Source of the DNA: Actinomycetota bacterium
GTDB lineage: Bacteria > Actinomycetota > Actinomycetes > Nanopelagicales > Nanopelagicaceae
Assembly (NCBI GenBank): GCA_003569265.1
Contig: BGON01000001.1
Span: 124,001-188,000, forward strand
Direction of reading: 5' to 3'
DNA: 64,000 nucleotides
This document shows positions 1-10,273 of the stretch, in pieces (position 1 is the first letter of the stretch; each line of letters starts with the position of its first letter). A program made the position numbers and the translations under genes. The notes beneath the pieces are model-generated. The model was not told the origin of the DNA and did not search any database. It was given only the letters and a program-made list of their open reading frames with translations.

Positions 1-1
1 T

Positions 2-643
2 GGGGGAGCATTTAGAGATCGCTCCAATCTTGATGGAATTACAGTCGAAGATGCACTTAAGCATCCGACATGGTCAATGGGGGCTGTTGTTACGGTTAAC
101 TCAGCAACCCTTGTTAACAAGGGTCTTGAAATCATTGAGGCACATTACTTATTTGATTTGCCATACTCAAGCATTGAAGCTGTGATTCATCCACAATCTG
201 TTGTTCATTCACTTGTTGAATTCAATGATGGCTCAACTATTGCCCAGGCTAGTCCACCAAATATGAGAGGTGCCATTGCATATGCAATGAACTGGCCAGA
301 TCGATTGAGTAATTCAACTCCGCCGATTGATTGGTCAACCCCACATTCATGGAGCTTTGCACCTATTGATGCCAGACAATTTCCAAGCATTGATTTAGCG
401 CGCCACTGCGGTGAGATTGGTGGAGGATTGCCTGCGATATTTAATGCTGCTAATGAGGCGGCAGTTGCTGCATTTATATCAAAGAAGCTGGAATTTAAAT
501 CTATTATTGAAGTTATTGCCACCGTTGTGCAAGATCTTGAGAAAGATTCACCGAAAACTCTCAGAGATTTAGCTGATGTCAGTGCCCTAGAACATGATGC
601 TCGCACACGTGCACAAGCACATCTACTACGATTGGCCCCATAA
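2..643 (+). CDS. dxr: 1-deoxy-D-xylulose 5-phosphate reductoisomerase, C-terminal part
   Basis: The gene is cut by the left window edge; the frame is open from base 2 to a TAA at 641-643. DXR converts 1-deoxyxylulose 5-phosphate to 2-C-methylerythritol 4-phosphate with NADPH in the cytoplasmic MEP isoprenoid pathway. The visible part starts in the catalytic region: HPTWSMG followed by NSATLVNKGLEIIEAH is the family signature around the substrate-binding flap, and HPQSVVHSLVEF and the C-terminal helical domain (NAANEAAVAAF) follow. An internal ATG at 77 is not the start, because conserved sequence continues upstream of it. The stop codon overlaps the next gene's ATG by one base. ispG of the same pathway lies two genes downstream. 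Confidence 0.96.
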   Translation, partial: GGAFRDRSNLDGITVEDALKHPTWSMGAVVTVNSATLVNKGLEIIEAHYLFDLPYSSIEAVIHPQSVVHSLVEFNDGSTIAQASPPNMRGAIAYAMNWPDRLSNSTPPIDWSTPHSWSFAPIDARQFPSIDLARHCGEIGGGLPAIFNAANEAAVAAFISKKLEFKSIIEVIATVVQDLEKDSPKTLRDLADVSALEHDARTRAQAHLLRLAP

Positions 644-1788
644 TGCAGATCATCGGAATTCTTGGCTTTATTGCCGCCTTACTTCTCTCTGTCATGATTC
701 ATGAGTTTGGCCATTACCTCACCGCTAAACGCTATGGAATGAAGGTCAGCGAATTCTTCTTAGGATTTGGTTCACGGATTTGGTCGACCAAGCGGGGTGA
801 GACTGAGTTTGGTCTCAAAGCGATTCCTGCAGGTGGCTATTGCAAGATTGAAGGCATGACGCCAAATGATGTGATGCCTGAAGGTGAAGAGTCACGTGCT
901 TTCTATACAGCCAAATCTTCACAGAAGTTAATTGTGCTTGGCGCTGGCTCTTTTCTTCATTTTGTTCTTGGCTACATTCTTCTCTTCGTTCTATTTGCTG
1001 GAGTGGGTACTAATCAACTCCTTCCAACAATTAATCAGGTAGTAAAAGGATCAGCGGCTCAATCTGTCGGCATCCTTGCTGGAGATGAAGTTCTAGCTAT
1101 TAATGGCAAGCAAATTGATAATTGGTATAAGGATGTGCAGATAATTCGTAACTCCAAAGGAGCACCTTTAACTTTGTTGATTAAGCGCGGCACAGAAGAG
1201 ATTACTATTTCTGCCTCAGCCAAACTTGAAACTATTGATGGTACGGAGCGCTATGTGCTTGGAATTATTAATGATGTTGGTATTAAGCGCTCTGACCTTG
1301 CTACTGCAGCCAAAAATTCAGCAATCATTACCAAGGATTTCTTAGTTCAAAGCGTTAAGTCACTTATAAAGCTTCCTTCAAAGATCCCTGCATTGTGGGG
1401 ACAGGCCGTATCTGGGGAAACCCGCGATCCAAATGGTTTAGTTGGTGTTGTTGGTGTTGCACGAGTATCTGGACAGGCAGTTGGTAGTGATGCGCTTTCG
1501 ATAACTGAGCGTCTATCAACATTTATTTTGATTATTGCTAGTTTAAATATCTTTGTTGGTCTATTTAATCTATTGCCTATATTGCCACTTGATGGTGGCC
1601 ATATGGCAGTTGCTATTGCCGATGAGATTCGTGCATTTATTGCGCGCCTTCGTGGCCGAGCACGCCCGGCAGCAATTGATGTGACTTTGCTGACCCCAAT
1701 CACCATGGTTGTCTTCGTTATCCTGGCAGCCCTTACGGTTCTGCTCCTGATTGCAGACATCGTTAACCCAGTCATACTTAATCTTTAG
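643..1788 (+). CDS. rip1: Site-2 intramembrane zinc metalloprotease (RseP/Rip1 family)
   Basis: This is a 381-residue M50 protease that cuts substrates within the membrane, typically anti-sigma factors in regulated proteolysis. The zinc motif HEFGH is at residues 20-24 inside the first membrane segment. A PDZ-like domain occupies roughly residues 120-200, and the second metal-binding motif [10 protein letters not shown] is near residue 315 in a C-terminal membrane segment, with one more hydrophobic helix at the end. The ATG overlaps the dxr stop codon (TAATG), which suggests translational coupling. A dxr-rip-ispG order is standard in Actinobacteria (Rv2870c-Rv2869c-Rv2868c in M. tuberculosis). 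The substrate cannot be read from sequence. Confidence 0.93.
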   Translation: MQIIGILGFIAALLLSVMIHEFGHYLTAKRYGMKVSEFFLGFGSRIWSTKRGETEFGLKAIPAGGYCKIEGMTPNDVMPEGEESRAFYTAKSSQKLIVLGAGSFLHFVLGYILLFVLFAGVGTNQLLPTINQVVKGSAAQSVGILAGDEVLAINGKQIDNWYKDVQIIRNSKGAPLTLLIKRGTEEITISASAKLETIDGTERYVLGIINDVGIKRSDLATAAKNSAIITKDFLVQSVKSLIKLPSKIPALWGQAVSGETRDPNGLVGVVGVARVSGQAVGSDALSITERLSTFILIIASLNIFVGLFNLLPILPLDGGHMAVAIADEIRAFIARLRGRARPAAIDVTLLTPITMVVFVILAALTVLLLIADIVNPVILNL

Positions 1789-1808
1789 CACAACGTGCAT
1801 TCTTACGG

Positions 1809-1814
1809 CACAAT
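1809..1814 (+). promoter_or_regulatory. Candidate leaderless -10 element for ispG
   Basis: CACAAT ends 6 bases before the ispG ATG at 1821, and no Shine-Dalgarno sequence is present in the gap. It departs from TANNNT at the first base. Confidence 0.45.
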
Positions 1815-1820
1815 AGCGCC

Positions 1821-2972
1821 ATGGTTGATTTAGGAATTCCAAGCGCACCACCTCCAACGTTGAGCCCTCGCCGAAAGACGCGTCAGATGATGGTGGGCAA
1901 AGTTGGCGTTGGAAGTGATTTTCCGGTCAGCGTGCAATCAATGTGCACAACTCTTACAGCAGATGTGAATGCAACTTTGCAGCAGATTGCAGAGTTAACC
2001 GCTTCAGGATGTCAGATCGTGCGCGTTGCGGTGCCAAGTCAAGATGATGCTGATGCGTTGGCCCAGATTGCTAAGAAATCACAGATTCCAGTTATTGCAG
2101 ATATTCACTTTCAACCTAAATATATTTTTGCCGCTATTGATGCCGGCTGCGCCGCAGTTCGAGTAAATCCTGGCAACATCAAGCAATTTGATGACAAAGT
2201 AAAAGAAGTTGCAAAAGCTGCAGGAGATGCTGGAATTCCAATTCGTATTGGCGTTAATGCTGGTTCATTAGATCCACGCCTTCTTGCAAAGTATGGCAAA
2301 GCAACACCAGAAGCTTTAGCTGAATCAGCTCTATGGGAAGCTTCACTATTTGAAGAGCATGGTTTTTCAGATATTAAAATCTCTGTCAAGCACCATGACC
2401 CTGTAACTATGGTCAATGCTTATCGCATCCTTGCTGCAAAGTGTGACTATCCATTGCACTTAGGTGTGACTGAAGCCGGTCCAATTTTCCAAGGAACAAT
2501 TAAGTCAGCAACTGCCTTTGGAATTTTGTTAGCAGAAGGAATTGGCGACACAATTCGTGTTTCCCTTTCAGCCCCACCAGTTGAAGAAGTCAAGGTCGGA
2601 ATTTCAATTCTAGAATCGCTCAATCTTCGTCAACGCAAACTAGAAATTGTTTCTTGTCCTTCTTGTGGACGTGCCCAAGTTGATGTGTATTCACTGGCAG
2701 AAAAGGTTCAAGCTGGATTGGAAGGAATGACAGTTCCTTTGCGCGTTGCTGTTATGGGCTGTGTCGTTAATGGCCCAGGAGAGGCACGCGAAGCAGATCT
2801 TGGAGTTGCATCAGGAAATGGCAAGGGGCAGATATTTGTTAAGGGCCAAGTTATTAAAACTGTTCCGGAAGCTCAAATCGTTGAAACTTTAATTGAAGAA
2901 GCGATGCGATTAGCCGAAGAAATGGAAGCCGCGGGCGTTGCTTCAGGGCAACCCTCTGTTGATGTTCGGTAG
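1821..2972 (+). CDS. ispG: 4-hydroxy-3-methylbut-2-enyl diphosphate synthase (flavodoxin-dependent)
   Basis: IspG reduces methylerythritol cyclodiphosphate to HMBPP in the penultimate MEP pathway step, using a [4Fe-4S] cluster. The 383-residue product has the TIM-barrel N-terminal half ([24 protein letters not shown]) and the cluster-binding C-terminal part with CPSCGR and [11 protein letters not shown], which supply the three cysteines. Length is normal for the bacterial two-domain form. The ATG at 1821 has no ribosome binding site and sits 6 bases after a -10-like element, so a leaderless mRNA is plausible. It is separated from proS by only 9 bases. Confidence 0.97.
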   Translation: MVDLGIPSAPPPTLSPRRKTRQMMVGKVGVGSDFPVSVQSMCTTLTADVNATLQQIAELTASGCQIVRVAVPSQDDADALAQIAKKSQIPVIADIHFQPKYIFAAIDAGCAAVRVNPGNIKQFDDKVKEVAKAAGDAGIPIRIGVNAGSLDPRLLAKYGKATPEALAESALWEASLFEEHGFSDIKISVKHHDPVTMVNAYRILAAKCDYPLHLGVTEAGPIFQGTIKSATAFGILLAEGIGDTIRVSLSAPPVEEVKVGISILESLNLRQRKLEIVSCPSCGRAQVDVYSLAEKVQAGLEGMTVPLRVAVMGCVVNGPGEAREADLGVASGNGKGQIFVKGQVIKTVPEAQIVETLIEEAMRLAEEMEAAGVASGQPSVDVR

Positions 2973-2975
2973 GCT
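2970..2975 (+). promoter_or_regulatory. Candidate leaderless -10 element for proS
   Basis: TAGGCT overlaps the ispG stop codon and ends 6 bases before the proS ATG at 2982. The gap contains no Shine-Dalgarno sequence. Confidence 0.5.
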
Positions 2976-2981
2976 CACTAC

Positions 2982-4706
2982 ATGCTAAAAATGTCTACGC
3001 TCTTTTTGCGTACATTGCGCGATGACCCAGCAGATGCTGAGGTTGCTAGCCATCGCTTATTAGTTAGAGCGGGATATATTCGACGAATTGCAGCTGGAAT
3101 TTACTCCTGGTTACCTCTTGGAGTGATCACACTTCGCAATGTTGAAAATATAATTCGACAAGAGATGGATCGAGCAGGATTTCAAGAAGTTCATTTCCCA
3201 GCACTCTTGCCACGTGAGGCATATGAAGCAACAAATCGTTGGGAAGAGTACGGACCGTCCCTGTTTCGCCTTCAAGATCGTAAAGGCGCAGATTATTTAC
3301 TAGGCCCAACACATGAAGAGATGTTTACCTTGATGGTTAAAGGCGAGTATTCATCCTATAAAGATCTTCCGCTTTCTATTTATCAAATTCAAACCAAGTA
3401 TCGTGATGAGGCACGCCCTCGCAGTGGAATCATCCGCGGACGTGAGTTTGTGATGAAAGATTCTTACTCATTTGATATTGATGATGCAGGTTTAGAGCTT
3501 TCCTATCAAAAGCACCGTGATGCATATGTCAGTTGCTTTAATCGCCTAGGAATGAAGTACAACATTGTTAAGGCTGTCTCTGGCGCAATGGGTGGCTCTA
3601 AATCTGAGGAGTTCTTGGCCCCATGTTCAACTGGTGAAGACACATATGTTCTGTGTCCAAAGTGTGGATTTGCTGCAAATGTTGAAGCAATGGTTACTAA
3701 AGTTCCAGCAGGTGACGCCTCTGCAACACCAGCACTTGAAGTTTTGAACACACCAAACACTCCAACTATTGATTCACTTGTTGATCTCATGAACACGCAA
3801 TTTGGTGGGGGATATACCGCTGCTGATACGTTGAAAAATATTATGTTGATGGCCGACGGTAAACCATTAGCAGTTTTGGTTCCGGGTGATCGAGAAGTGG
3901 ACTTGAAGCGCTTGCAAGAAAATCTTGGTGGTGTTCATGAACTTAGAGTTTTTGAAGAAGCTGACTTTGCTAAACACCCAACTCTTGTTAAGGGCTATAT
4001 CGGACCACAGGATGTTGCTAAATCTGGAGTTAAGCTTCTAGCGGATCCACGCGTAGCACCAGGAACATCATGGATAAGTGGAGCAAATAAGAAGGATCAT
4101 CACGCACGCTATGTTGTTAATGGCCGTGACTTCACCCCTGATGCATACGTTGAGGCAGCTGAAGTTCGCGCCGGAGATAGCTGTCCTGAGTGCAAGACTG
4201 AAATCATTATTGATCGTGCAATTGAAATCGGTCATATTTTCCAACTTGGTCGAAAGTATGCAGAGGCATTGAGTCTTACAGTCTTAGATCACAGCGGTAA
4301 ATCCCAAGTAGTAACAATGGGTTCCTACGGAATCGGTGTTTCACGCGCTGTTGCTGCTATTGCCGAACAAACCAGTGATGAAATTGGGCTTAACTGGCCA
4401 GCAGAAATTGCTCCAGCCAAAGTGCATATTGTTGCCACGGGTAAAGAAGATCTTCCCTTTGATACCGCCCTTGAAATTGGTCAAAAGCTAGAAGCTGCTG
4501 GCATCACTGTCATGCTCGATGATCGCCGTGATGCAAGTGCGGGTGTGAAGTTTAAAGACGCTGAGCTCATTGGTAATCCAATAATTGTCGTGGTTGGTAA
4601 AGCGCTAGCTGAGGGCAAAGTCGAAGTTCGTGTTCGCAAGAGCGGGGATAAGAGCGAAGTTGTAGTTGCCGATGCAGTTTCAACAATTGCCAAGTTGTTA
4701 GCCTAG
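2982..4706 (+). CDS. proS: Prolyl-tRNA synthetase (bacterial type with editing insertion)
   Basis: ProRS charges tRNA-Pro with proline. The 574-residue length and the central insertion (about residues 225-390) match the bacterial type with an INS editing domain that hydrolyses mischarged Ala-tRNA-Pro. Class II motifs are visible: motif 2 region [20 protein letters not shown] and motif 3 [15 protein letters not shown]. The C-terminal anticodon-binding domain begins near [16 protein letters not shown]...CPEC pair of cysteine pairs occurs around residues 224 and 402. The start is at the ATG 9 bases after ispG. It begins [20 protein letters not shown], which fits the family N-terminus. Confidence 0.97.
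   Translation: MLKMSTLFLRTLRDDPADAEVASHRLLVRAGYIRRIAAGIYSWLPLGVITLRNVENIIRQEMDRAGFQEVHFPALLPREAYEATNRWEEYGPSLFRLQDRKGADYLLGPTHEEMFTLMVKGEYSSYKDLPLSIYQIQTKYRDEARPRSGIIRGREFVMKDSYSFDIDDAGLELSYQKHRDAYVSCFNRLGMKYNIVKAVSGAMGGSKSEEFLAPCSTGEDTYVLCPKCGFAANVEAMVTKVPAGDASATPALEVLNTPNTPTIDSLVDLMNTQFGGGYTAADTLKNIMLMADGKPLAVLVPGDREVDLKRLQENLGGVHELRVFEEADFAKHPTLVKGYIGPQDVAKSGVKLLADPRVAPGTSWISGANKKDHHARYVVNGRDFTPDAYVEAAEVRAGDSCPECKTEIIIDRAIEIGHIFQLGRKYAEALSLTVLDHSGKSQVVTMGSYGIGVSRAVAAIAEQTSDEIGLNWPAEIAPAKVHIVATGKEDLPFDTALEIGQKLEAAGITVMLDDRRDASAGVKFKDAELIGNPIIVVVGKALAEGKVEVRVRKSGDKSEVVVADAVSTIAKLLA
4699..4704 (+). promoter_or_regulatory. Candidate leaderless -10 element for the TSUP gene
   Basis: TAGCCT lies over the last codons of proS and ends 6 bases before the GTG at 4711. 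The gap AGAAAA has no convincing ribosome binding site. Confidence 0.4.
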
Positions 4707-4710
4707 AAAA

Positions 4711-5493
4711 GTGTTTGCTGACTTAACGCTTGCAACTGGGCTCTTTTTAATCTCTGCCTCGTTTTTTGCAGGATTTGTTGATTCAATTGCAGGCGGCGGG
4801 GGATTAATTCAACTGCCAGCACTTCTCATTGGATTGCCCAAAACAGATACGGTCACAGTTCTTGGAACTAATAAATTGGGATCTGTCTTTGGAACTACAA
4901 CGGCTGCGGCCCTTTATCGCAGGCAAATAAAGCCAGATATTAAAGTTCTTGCAGCTATGGCAGTTCCTGCATTTATCGGTTCTGCTATTGGGGCTTCTCT
5001 AGCTTCGCGTATTCCTACCCAATCCATGCGCCCGATCGTTTTGGTTCTTCTTATCGTTGTCGCCATTTATACATGGTTAAAGCCTGATTTAGGAAAAATT
5101 GAATTACTGCGCCATGCTTCAAAACGGCGAATCCAGATATCAATTGCAGCTGGATTAATTATCGGTTTTTATGATGGAATCTTTGGACCAGGCACAGGAT
5201 CATTTCTAATGCTGATTTTGGTGGCATCTCTGGGATATGCCTTCATTACTGCATCTGCAATTGCGAAGGTAGTAAATGTCTCAACAAATGTTGGCGCCAT
5301 TATGATTTTTGGTTTAAATGGGGCAATCATTTGGCAGCTCGGATTAATCTTGGGAGCGGCAAATGTGACGGGTGCTGTTATTGGTTCACGCCTTGCCATT
5401 AAGGGTGGGTCAGTCCTCGTGCGCAAGGTTTTCCTCATTGTTACGCTGGCCTTAATCCTTAAGGTGGGAATTGATACTTTCGCATCTTTCTAG
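4711..5493 (+). CDS. TSUP (TauE/SafE) family membrane exporter
   Basis: This is a 260-residue, strongly hydrophobic protein with about seven to eight membrane segments. It has the two TSUP half-repeats: GFVDSIAGGGGLIQLPALL near the N-terminus and GFYDGIFGPGTGSFLML in the second half. The family exports sulfite, sulfoacetate or other small organic anions; the substrate here is not determined. It starts with GTG four bases after the proS stop and precedes rimP closely. It has no evident functional link to either neighbour, so it looks like an accessory gene placed inside a conserved translation cluster. Confidence 0.88.
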   Translation: MFADLTLATGLFLISASFFAGFVDSIAGGGGLIQLPALLIGLPKTDTVTVLGTNKLGSVFGTTTAAALYRRQIKPDIKVLAAMAVPAFIGSAIGASLASRIPTQSMRPIVLVLLIVVAIYTWLKPDLGKIELLRHASKRRIQISIAAGLIIGFYDGIFGPGTGSFLMLILVASLGYAFITASAIAKVVNVSTNVGAIMIFGLNGAIIWQLGLILGAANVTGAVIGSRLAIKGGSVLVRKVFLIVTLALILKVGIDTFASF

Positions 5494-5535
5494 TTACAAT
5501 TGTTCCTACAACTTAATAAGAAAGCAGAAATACCC

Positions 5536-6009
5536 ATGGCGCTCAAGGATTCATTGACCGAACTTCTCACCCCAGCTGTTGAAAACGCAGGATTTTTCTT
5601 AGAAGAAGTTCAGATACAAAAAGCTGGTAATCACAGCACGCTTATCTGTGTTGTTGATGGATTAAAGCCTTTAAACATGGATGAAGTCACTTCAGTTTCG
5701 CGCCTGATCTCAGAGCTTTTAGACAATGAAGCGATATTGGGGGATAGCCCTTTCACATTAGAGGTCACCTCACCTGGCGTTGATCGCCCACTTACATTGC
5801 CTCGCCACTGGACTAAAAACCTCACTCGACTGATCAAGATGACGCTCAATGATGGAACCGTCGTCACTGCCAGACTCGGTGAATTTAACGATACTCATGC
5901 CCAGTTAGTCGAAAACATCAAGGGGCGCATGAAAAACCATGAGATTGCTTTTGCAGATATTAAGCGAGCAGTAGTTGAAATTGAATTTAATCGAAAGGAT
6001 GACAACTAA
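5536..6009 (+). CDS. rimP: Ribosome maturation factor RimP
   Basis: RimP assists late maturation of the 30S subunit. The 157-residue product has the N-terminal domain (ENAGFFLEEVQIQKAG), the conserved VTSPGVDRPL motif and a C-terminal SH3-like barrel. I place the start at the ATG at 5536, giving MALKDSLTELLTPAVENAGF like other family members, rather than the in-frame TTG at 5500, which would add a 12-residue atypical leader. The stop overlaps the nusA ATG by one base (TAATG). rimP-nusA-infB-rbfA-truB is the conserved translation operon order. Confidence 0.93.
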   Translation: MALKDSLTELLTPAVENAGFFLEEVQIQKAGNHSTLICVVDGLKPLNMDEVTSVSRLISELLDNEAILGDSPFTLEVTSPGVDRPLTLPRHWTKNLTRLIKMTLNDGTVVTARLGEFNDTHAQLVENIKGRMKNHEIAFADIKRAVVEIEFNRKDDN

Positions 6010-6983
6010 TGCATGTTGAGATGTCAGCCTTAGTTGAGCTCACCAATGAAAAAGGCATTCCACTAGAGCAGTTGATTCAAGCCATTGAAGTCGGCGTTCT
6101 TACTGCCTATAACCAGACCGATGAAGCCAAGCGTCATGCTCATGCTGTGCTTGATCGTGAGTCGGGTGAGATTCAAATATTGATTCCTCAGTTCAATGAA
6201 ATTGGGGAGAAAATTGGTGATGAGCACGACATGCCTCTAGGTTTCTCACGCGTTGCCACTTCAACGGCCCGACAAGTAATCAAGATGAAGATGCGTGAGA
6301 CAAATGACGCCTCAATCGTTGCAGAGTTCACAGCCAATGTTGGAGATGTCATTTCTGGTGTTGTTCAGCAAGGACGCGATCCAAAAATGATTCTTGTCAA
6401 TCTTGGTCGATTTGAAGGACGAATCCCGCCACAAGAACAAGTACCGGGTGAGCTTTATAACCACGGTGATCGTATTAAGTGTTTTGTTGTTGAAGTAAAA
6501 CAGGGATTAAAAGGACCAGAGATCATGTTATCTCGCAGCCACCCAGCACTTGTTAAGCAGTTATTTGCACTAGAAGTTCCAGAAATTAATGATCGTATCG
6601 TTGAAATTATGGCAGTTGCGCGCGAAGCTGGACATCGCACAAAGATTGCAGTTCGCTCACACCGTGCTGGAGTTAGTCCTAAGGGTTCACTCATCGGACC
6701 AATGGGTGCTCGTGCTCGCGCAGTGATGGATGAATTACATGGAGAGAAAATCGATATTGTGGATTGGTCAGAGGATCCTGCAACATTTGTTGGGCATTCA
6801 CTTGCACCTGCCAAAGTTACATCGGTGCAGATTACTGACCTAGCTGGGCGCTCTGCCAAGGTGGTTGTGCCTGATTACCAACTCTCACTTGCCATCGGCA
6901 AAGATGGACAAAATGCACGCTTAGCGGCCCGCTTAACTGGCTGGCGAATCGATATTCACCCAGACAACCCGATTGAGCCATAA
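6009..6983 (+). CDS. nusA: Transcription termination/antitermination protein NusA
   Basis: NusA binds RNA polymerase and nascent RNA and modulates pausing, termination and rRNA antitermination. The 324-residue product has the N-terminal RNAP-binding domain, an S1 domain at about residues 112-180 (DVISGVVQQ to IMLSRSHP), and two KH domains (KIAVRSHRAGVSPKGSLIGP and SLAIGKDGQNARLAARLTGW). It ends soon after KH2 and so lacks the C-terminal AR repeats of E. coli NusA, as is normal in Actinobacteria. It starts at the TAATG overlap with rimP. No ylxR gene follows it, although one is usual between nusA and infB in this phylum. Confidence 0.96.
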   Translation: MHVEMSALVELTNEKGIPLEQLIQAIEVGVLTAYNQTDEAKRHAHAVLDRESGEIQILIPQFNEIGEKIGDEHDMPLGFSRVATSTARQVIKMKMRETNDASIVAEFTANVGDVISGVVQQGRDPKMILVNLGRFEGRIPPQEQVPGELYNHGDRIKCFVVEVKQGLKGPEIMLSRSHPALVKQLFALEVPEINDRIVEIMAVAREAGHRTKIAVRSHRAGVSPKGSLIGPMGARARAVMDELHGEKIDIVDWSEDPATFVGHSLAPAKVTSVQITDLAGRSAKVVVPDYQLSLAIGKDGQNARLAARLTGWRIDIHPDNPIEP

Positions 6984-7146
6984 GGGCATTATGTATTCAG
7001 GCCTAAGGTTGGATACCATGGGGCATTGCTTTAACCGATGAAATGGATAAGAAAGATATGAAACTCAAATGAGCTCGCTAGAACTATGAGGTCGTACAAC
7101 TAGGGCTTGCATGTGAAGTTTCATGCGGGCCAAGACAGGGGAAAAA

Positions 7147-9834
7147 GTGTCAAAGGTCCGCGTACACGAGTTAGCAAAGCAACTCGGTATGGAGAGCAAG
7201 GTCGTCCTTGCAAAGCTCCAAGAAATGGGCGAATTCGTCCGATCAGCATCATCGACAGTAGAAGCGCCAGTTGTGCGCAAGCTCATCGAGATGTATCCCG
7301 ATGCAAAACCTGCAGAGGAAAAAAAGCCTGTCAAAAAGGCTGCAGCTAAAAAAGCCGCTGCAAAACCTAAGAGTGAAGTCAGTGCTGAGCAGGCCGCAGA
7401 GTTAGCGGCAGAACTTGGTGTTGATATCAATGCCCTTAAGGCACAACAAGAGCGCGTTGAAGCAGCAAAGGCAGAATCTGCAAAGACACATGCAGCAGAA
7501 GTAGTCGCTGAAGAGAAATCTGCGCTTCCAAAACCTGCACCCCGTCCAGGTAATAATCCATTTTCCACTGGTGGTGGAGTTCCACGCCCACCACGTCCAG
7601 GTAATAATCCATTTTCAACTGGTGGCACGACTCCACGTCCACCACAACGCCCAACAGGTGCACCGCAACGTCCAACAGGTGCACCGCAACGACCTGGAAT
7701 ATCTGGACCACGTCCAGGTTCAGTTCGTCCAGGATTTGCTGCACGTCCACCAGGATCTCGTCCACCAGCAGGTGCTGGTTTTCCTCCACGTACTGGAGCG
7801 CCATCAACTGGTGCACCAGCATCTCCATATAAATCAAATGTAGGTGGAGCACCAGCGGGTGGTCCACAGCGTCCAGGTGGTGGCCGTCCACCACAACGTG
7901 GCGGAGCAGGTGGAGCATTTGGAAAAAATGCGAGCAAGAAATCAGGACGTAAATCTAAATCTAGAAAAGCATTGCGCGATGAATTCGACAATATGCAGGC
8001 ACCACAACTTGGTGGAGCAGTTGTTCCACACGGTGATGGTAAGACTCCCATTCGCATGCGTCGCGGTGCTTCCTTGGCAGATTTTGCAGACAAGATCAAT
8101 GCAGATCCAGCAGCGTTAGTTGCAGCTCTATTTCACTTAGGTGAGATGGTCACAGCAACACAATCTGTTGATGCTGATACTTTTGAAATTCTTGGTGTTC
8201 AACTGGGTTATGACATTCAAATTGTTAGCCCAGAAGATGAAGATCGTGAACTTCTACAAGGCTTTGATATTGATTTAACTGATGAACTAAGTGAAATCGA
8301 TGCCGATTTATTAGTTGCACGCCCTCCAGTTGTGACCGTTATGGGTCACGTTGATCACGGTAAAACTTCGCTTTTGGATGCAATCCGTAAGAGTGAAGTA
8401 ATGAAGTCAGAAGCCGGCGGAATTACTCAGCACATTGGTGCCTATCAGATTCACCACGATCATCATGGTATTAATCGCGCTATTACATTTATTGATACAC
8501 CTGGTCACGAGGCTTTCACAGCTATGCGTGCTCGTGGTGCCAAGGTTACCGACATTGCAGTTCTTGTAGTTGCTGCCGATGATGGAATCATGCCTCAGAC
8601 AATTGAAGCGTTAAACCACGCTCAAGCCGCTGATGTTCCAATCGTTGTGGCCGTTAACAAGATGGATAAAGAGGGTGCGAACCCAGACAAGGTCCGTCAG
8701 CAGCTAACCGAGTACAACTTGATCGCAGAAGAGTATGGCGGAGAAACTATCTTCGTAAACGTCTCTGCTAAATCAAGTCAAGGCGTTCAAGATTTGATTG
8801 AATCTATTCTTCTTACCGCCGATGCTGCTATAGATCTACGCGCTATTGCAGATGATTCTGCTCGTGGTGTTGCCATTGAAGCTCACCTCGATCGTGGCCG
8901 TGGACCCGTTACAACGGTTCTTGTTCAACGTGGAACGCTACGTATTGGTGATGCAATTGTTGCTGGCGGGGCATTTGGTCGCGTTCGTGCGATGTTGGAT
9001 GAAAATGGTGATGCAGTTGAAACAGCTGGTCCATCACGTCCAGTCCAAGTACTTGGTTTCACATCAGTTCCAAGTGCTGGAGATACATTCTTAGTTGCCG
9101 ATGAAGATCGCACCGCTCGTCAGATCGCTGAAAAGCGTCAAGCCGCAGAGCGCAATGCCCAACTTGCTAAGGCACGTAAGAAAGTCTCACTTGAAGACTT
9201 TATGGAGCAATCCAAGATCACTACTCTTAATTTGATTCTTAAGGGTGACGTAAGCGGATCTGTGGAAGCTCTAGAAGAAGCGTTAATGCAGCTAGATGTT
9301 GGCGCTGAAGTTGATCTTCGCGTTATTCACCGTGGTGTTGGTGCAATTACTAAGAGTGATATTACCTTGGCATCAGCATCTACTGCAGTAGTGATTGGCT
9401 TTAACGTTAAGCCAGAGCCACAGACTGCAATCTTTGCTGATCAAGAAGGTGTTGAAGTTCGTTTCTATTCAGTTATCTATCAAGCAATTGATGAGATTGA
9501 GCTTTCACTTAAGGGTCTGCTCAAGCCAATCTATGAAGAAGTTATTGTTGGTAACGCTGAAGTTCGTGAGATATTCAAATCTTCTAAGGCTGGAAATATC
9601 GCAGGATCATTGGTTAAGGATGGAACTATCCGACGTAATGCAAAGGCACGTATTTTGCGTGGTGAAACCCTGATCCTTGATGACCTCACAATCGATTCAC
9701 TTAAGCGCTTTAAAGATGATGCAAATGAAGTCAAAGAGGGCTTCGAGTGCGGAATTGGTCTTGGCAATATGAAGGATCTTCAAATTGGCGACACCATTCA
9801 AGTCTTTGAGATGCGCGAGAAAAAGCGGGTATAA
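7147..9834 (+). CDS. infB: Translation initiation factor IF-2
   Basis: IF-2 is the GTPase that brings initiator fMet-tRNA to the 30S subunit and promotes subunit joining. From N to C the 895-residue product has an IF2N motif ([20 protein letters not shown]), a lysine/alanine helix, a Pro/Gly/Arg linker of about 150 residues with sequence repeats, a second IF2N domain, then the G domain. That domain shows GHVDHGKTS near residue 400, DTPGHEAF and NKMD, and IF2 domains II-IV follow. I prefer GTG at 7147, preceded by GGGG and giving [11 protein letters not shown], because an upstream in-frame ATG at 7123 only adds the atypical MRAKTGEK and has no good ribosome binding site. rbfA follows after 2 bases. 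Confidence 0.96.
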   Translation: MSKVRVHELAKQLGMESKVVLAKLQEMGEFVRSASSTVEAPVVRKLIEMYPDAKPAEEKKPVKKAAAKKAAAKPKSEVSAEQAAELAAELGVDINALKAQQERVEAAKAESAKTHAAEVVAEEKSALPKPAPRPGNNPFSTGGGVPRPPRPGNNPFSTGGTTPRPPQRPTGAPQRPTGAPQRPGISGPRPGSVRPGFAARPPGSRPPAGAGFPPRTGAPSTGAPASPYKSNVGGAPAGGPQRPGGGRPPQRGGAGGAFGKNASKKSGRKSKSRKALRDEFDNMQAPQLGGAVVPHGDGKTPIRMRRGASLADFADKINADPAALVAALFHLGEMVTATQSVDADTFEILGVQLGYDIQIVSPEDEDRELLQGFDIDLTDELSEIDADLLVARPPVVTVMGHVDHGKTSLLDAIRKSEVMKSEAGGITQHIGAYQIHHDHHGINRAITFIDTPGHEAFTAMRARGAKVTDIAVLVVAADDGIMPQTIEALNHAQAADVPIVVAVNKMDKEGANPDKVRQQLTEYNLIAEEYGGETIFVNVSAKSSQGVQDLIESILLTADAAIDLRAIADDSARGVAIEAHLDRGRGPVTTVLVQRGTLRIGDAIVAGGAFGRVRAMLDENGDAVETAGPSRPVQVLGFTSVPSAGDTFLVADEDRTARQIAEKRQAAERNAQLAKARKKVSLEDFMEQSKITTLNLILKGDVSGSVEALEEALMQLDVGAEVDLRVIHRGVGAITKSDITLASASTAVVIGFNVKPEPQTAIFADQEGVEVRFYSVIYQAIDEIELSLKGLLKPIYEEVIVGNAEVREIFKSSKAGNIAGSLVKDGTIRRNAKARILRGETLILDDLTIDSLKRFKDDANEVKEGFECGIGLGNMKDLQIGDTIQVFEMREKKRV
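7543..7625 (+). repeat. Two 32-bp repeats in the infB linker
   Basis: Bases 7543-7574 and 7594-7625 are the same 32-bp unit with one mismatch, offset by 51 bases (17 codons). Each encodes [11 protein letters not shown] in the disordered IF-2 linker. Confidence 0.85.
7645..7686 (+). repeat. 21-bp tandem repeat in the infB linker
   Basis: Two adjacent 21-bp units (7645-7665 and 7666-7686) differ at one base and encode QRPTGAP twice. The unit is a whole number of codons, so copy-number change would keep the frame. Confidence 0.85.
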
Positions 9835-9836
9835 CA

Positions 9837-10271
9837 ATGGCAGCATCACACCGCAGCCAAAAGGTTGCAGACCGAATCAAAGTAATTGTGGCTCAATTGC
9901 TTGAGACAAAGATTAAAGATCCACGTCTTGGCTTTGTCACTGTTACTGATGCACGCGTAACGGGAGATCTACAACAAGCATCAGTTTTCTATACCGTGCT
10001 GGGTGATATCGACCAACGCGCAGCCACAACTGCAGCTTTAGAGAGTGCAAACGGTGCAATCAGATCAGCACTCGGACGTGAATTAGGTTTGCGCATTACG
10101 CCGACACTTGCCTTCTTTGAAGATGGTTTACCAGAGAGCGCTAAAGCACTTGATTCATTGCTTTCCAAGGTACATGAGTTAGATGCTGAGGTAGCTGCTC
10201 TTCGCGCTAATGCAACATATGCCGGGGGAGAAGATCCATATAAAGCCCCGCGCGTTATCGACGAGGATTAA
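9837..10271 (+). CDS. rbfA: Ribosome-binding factor A
   Basis: RbfA is a KH-fold protein that binds immature 30S subunits near helix 1 of 16S rRNA and supports maturation, notably in the cold. The 144-residue product has the expected MAASHRSQKVADRIKVIVAQ start, the KDPRLGFVTVTDARVTGDLQ core and LRITPTLAFFEDGLPESAKA. It starts 2 bases after the infB stop. Its own stop (10269-10271) abuts or overlaps the start of truB. The last codons hold GAGGA at 10263-10267, the probable ribosome binding site for truB. Confidence 0.95.
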   Translation: MAASHRSQKVADRIKVIVAQLLETKIKDPRLGFVTVTDARVTGDLQQASVFYTVLGDIDQRAATTAALESANGAIRSALGRELGLRITPTLAFFEDGLPESAKALDSLLSKVHELDAEVAALRANATYAGGEDPYKAPRVIDED

Positions 10272-10273
10272 TC

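Noticed and set aside
5500-5502. TTG as the rimP start
   Set aside because: It adds a non-conserved 12-residue leader; ATG 5536 gives the family N-terminus.
7065-8099. 344-codon open frame on the minus strand opposite infB
   Set aside because: It is the shadow of the Pro/Gly/Arg-rich IF-2 linker; the product is low-complexity with no family and no ribosome binding site.
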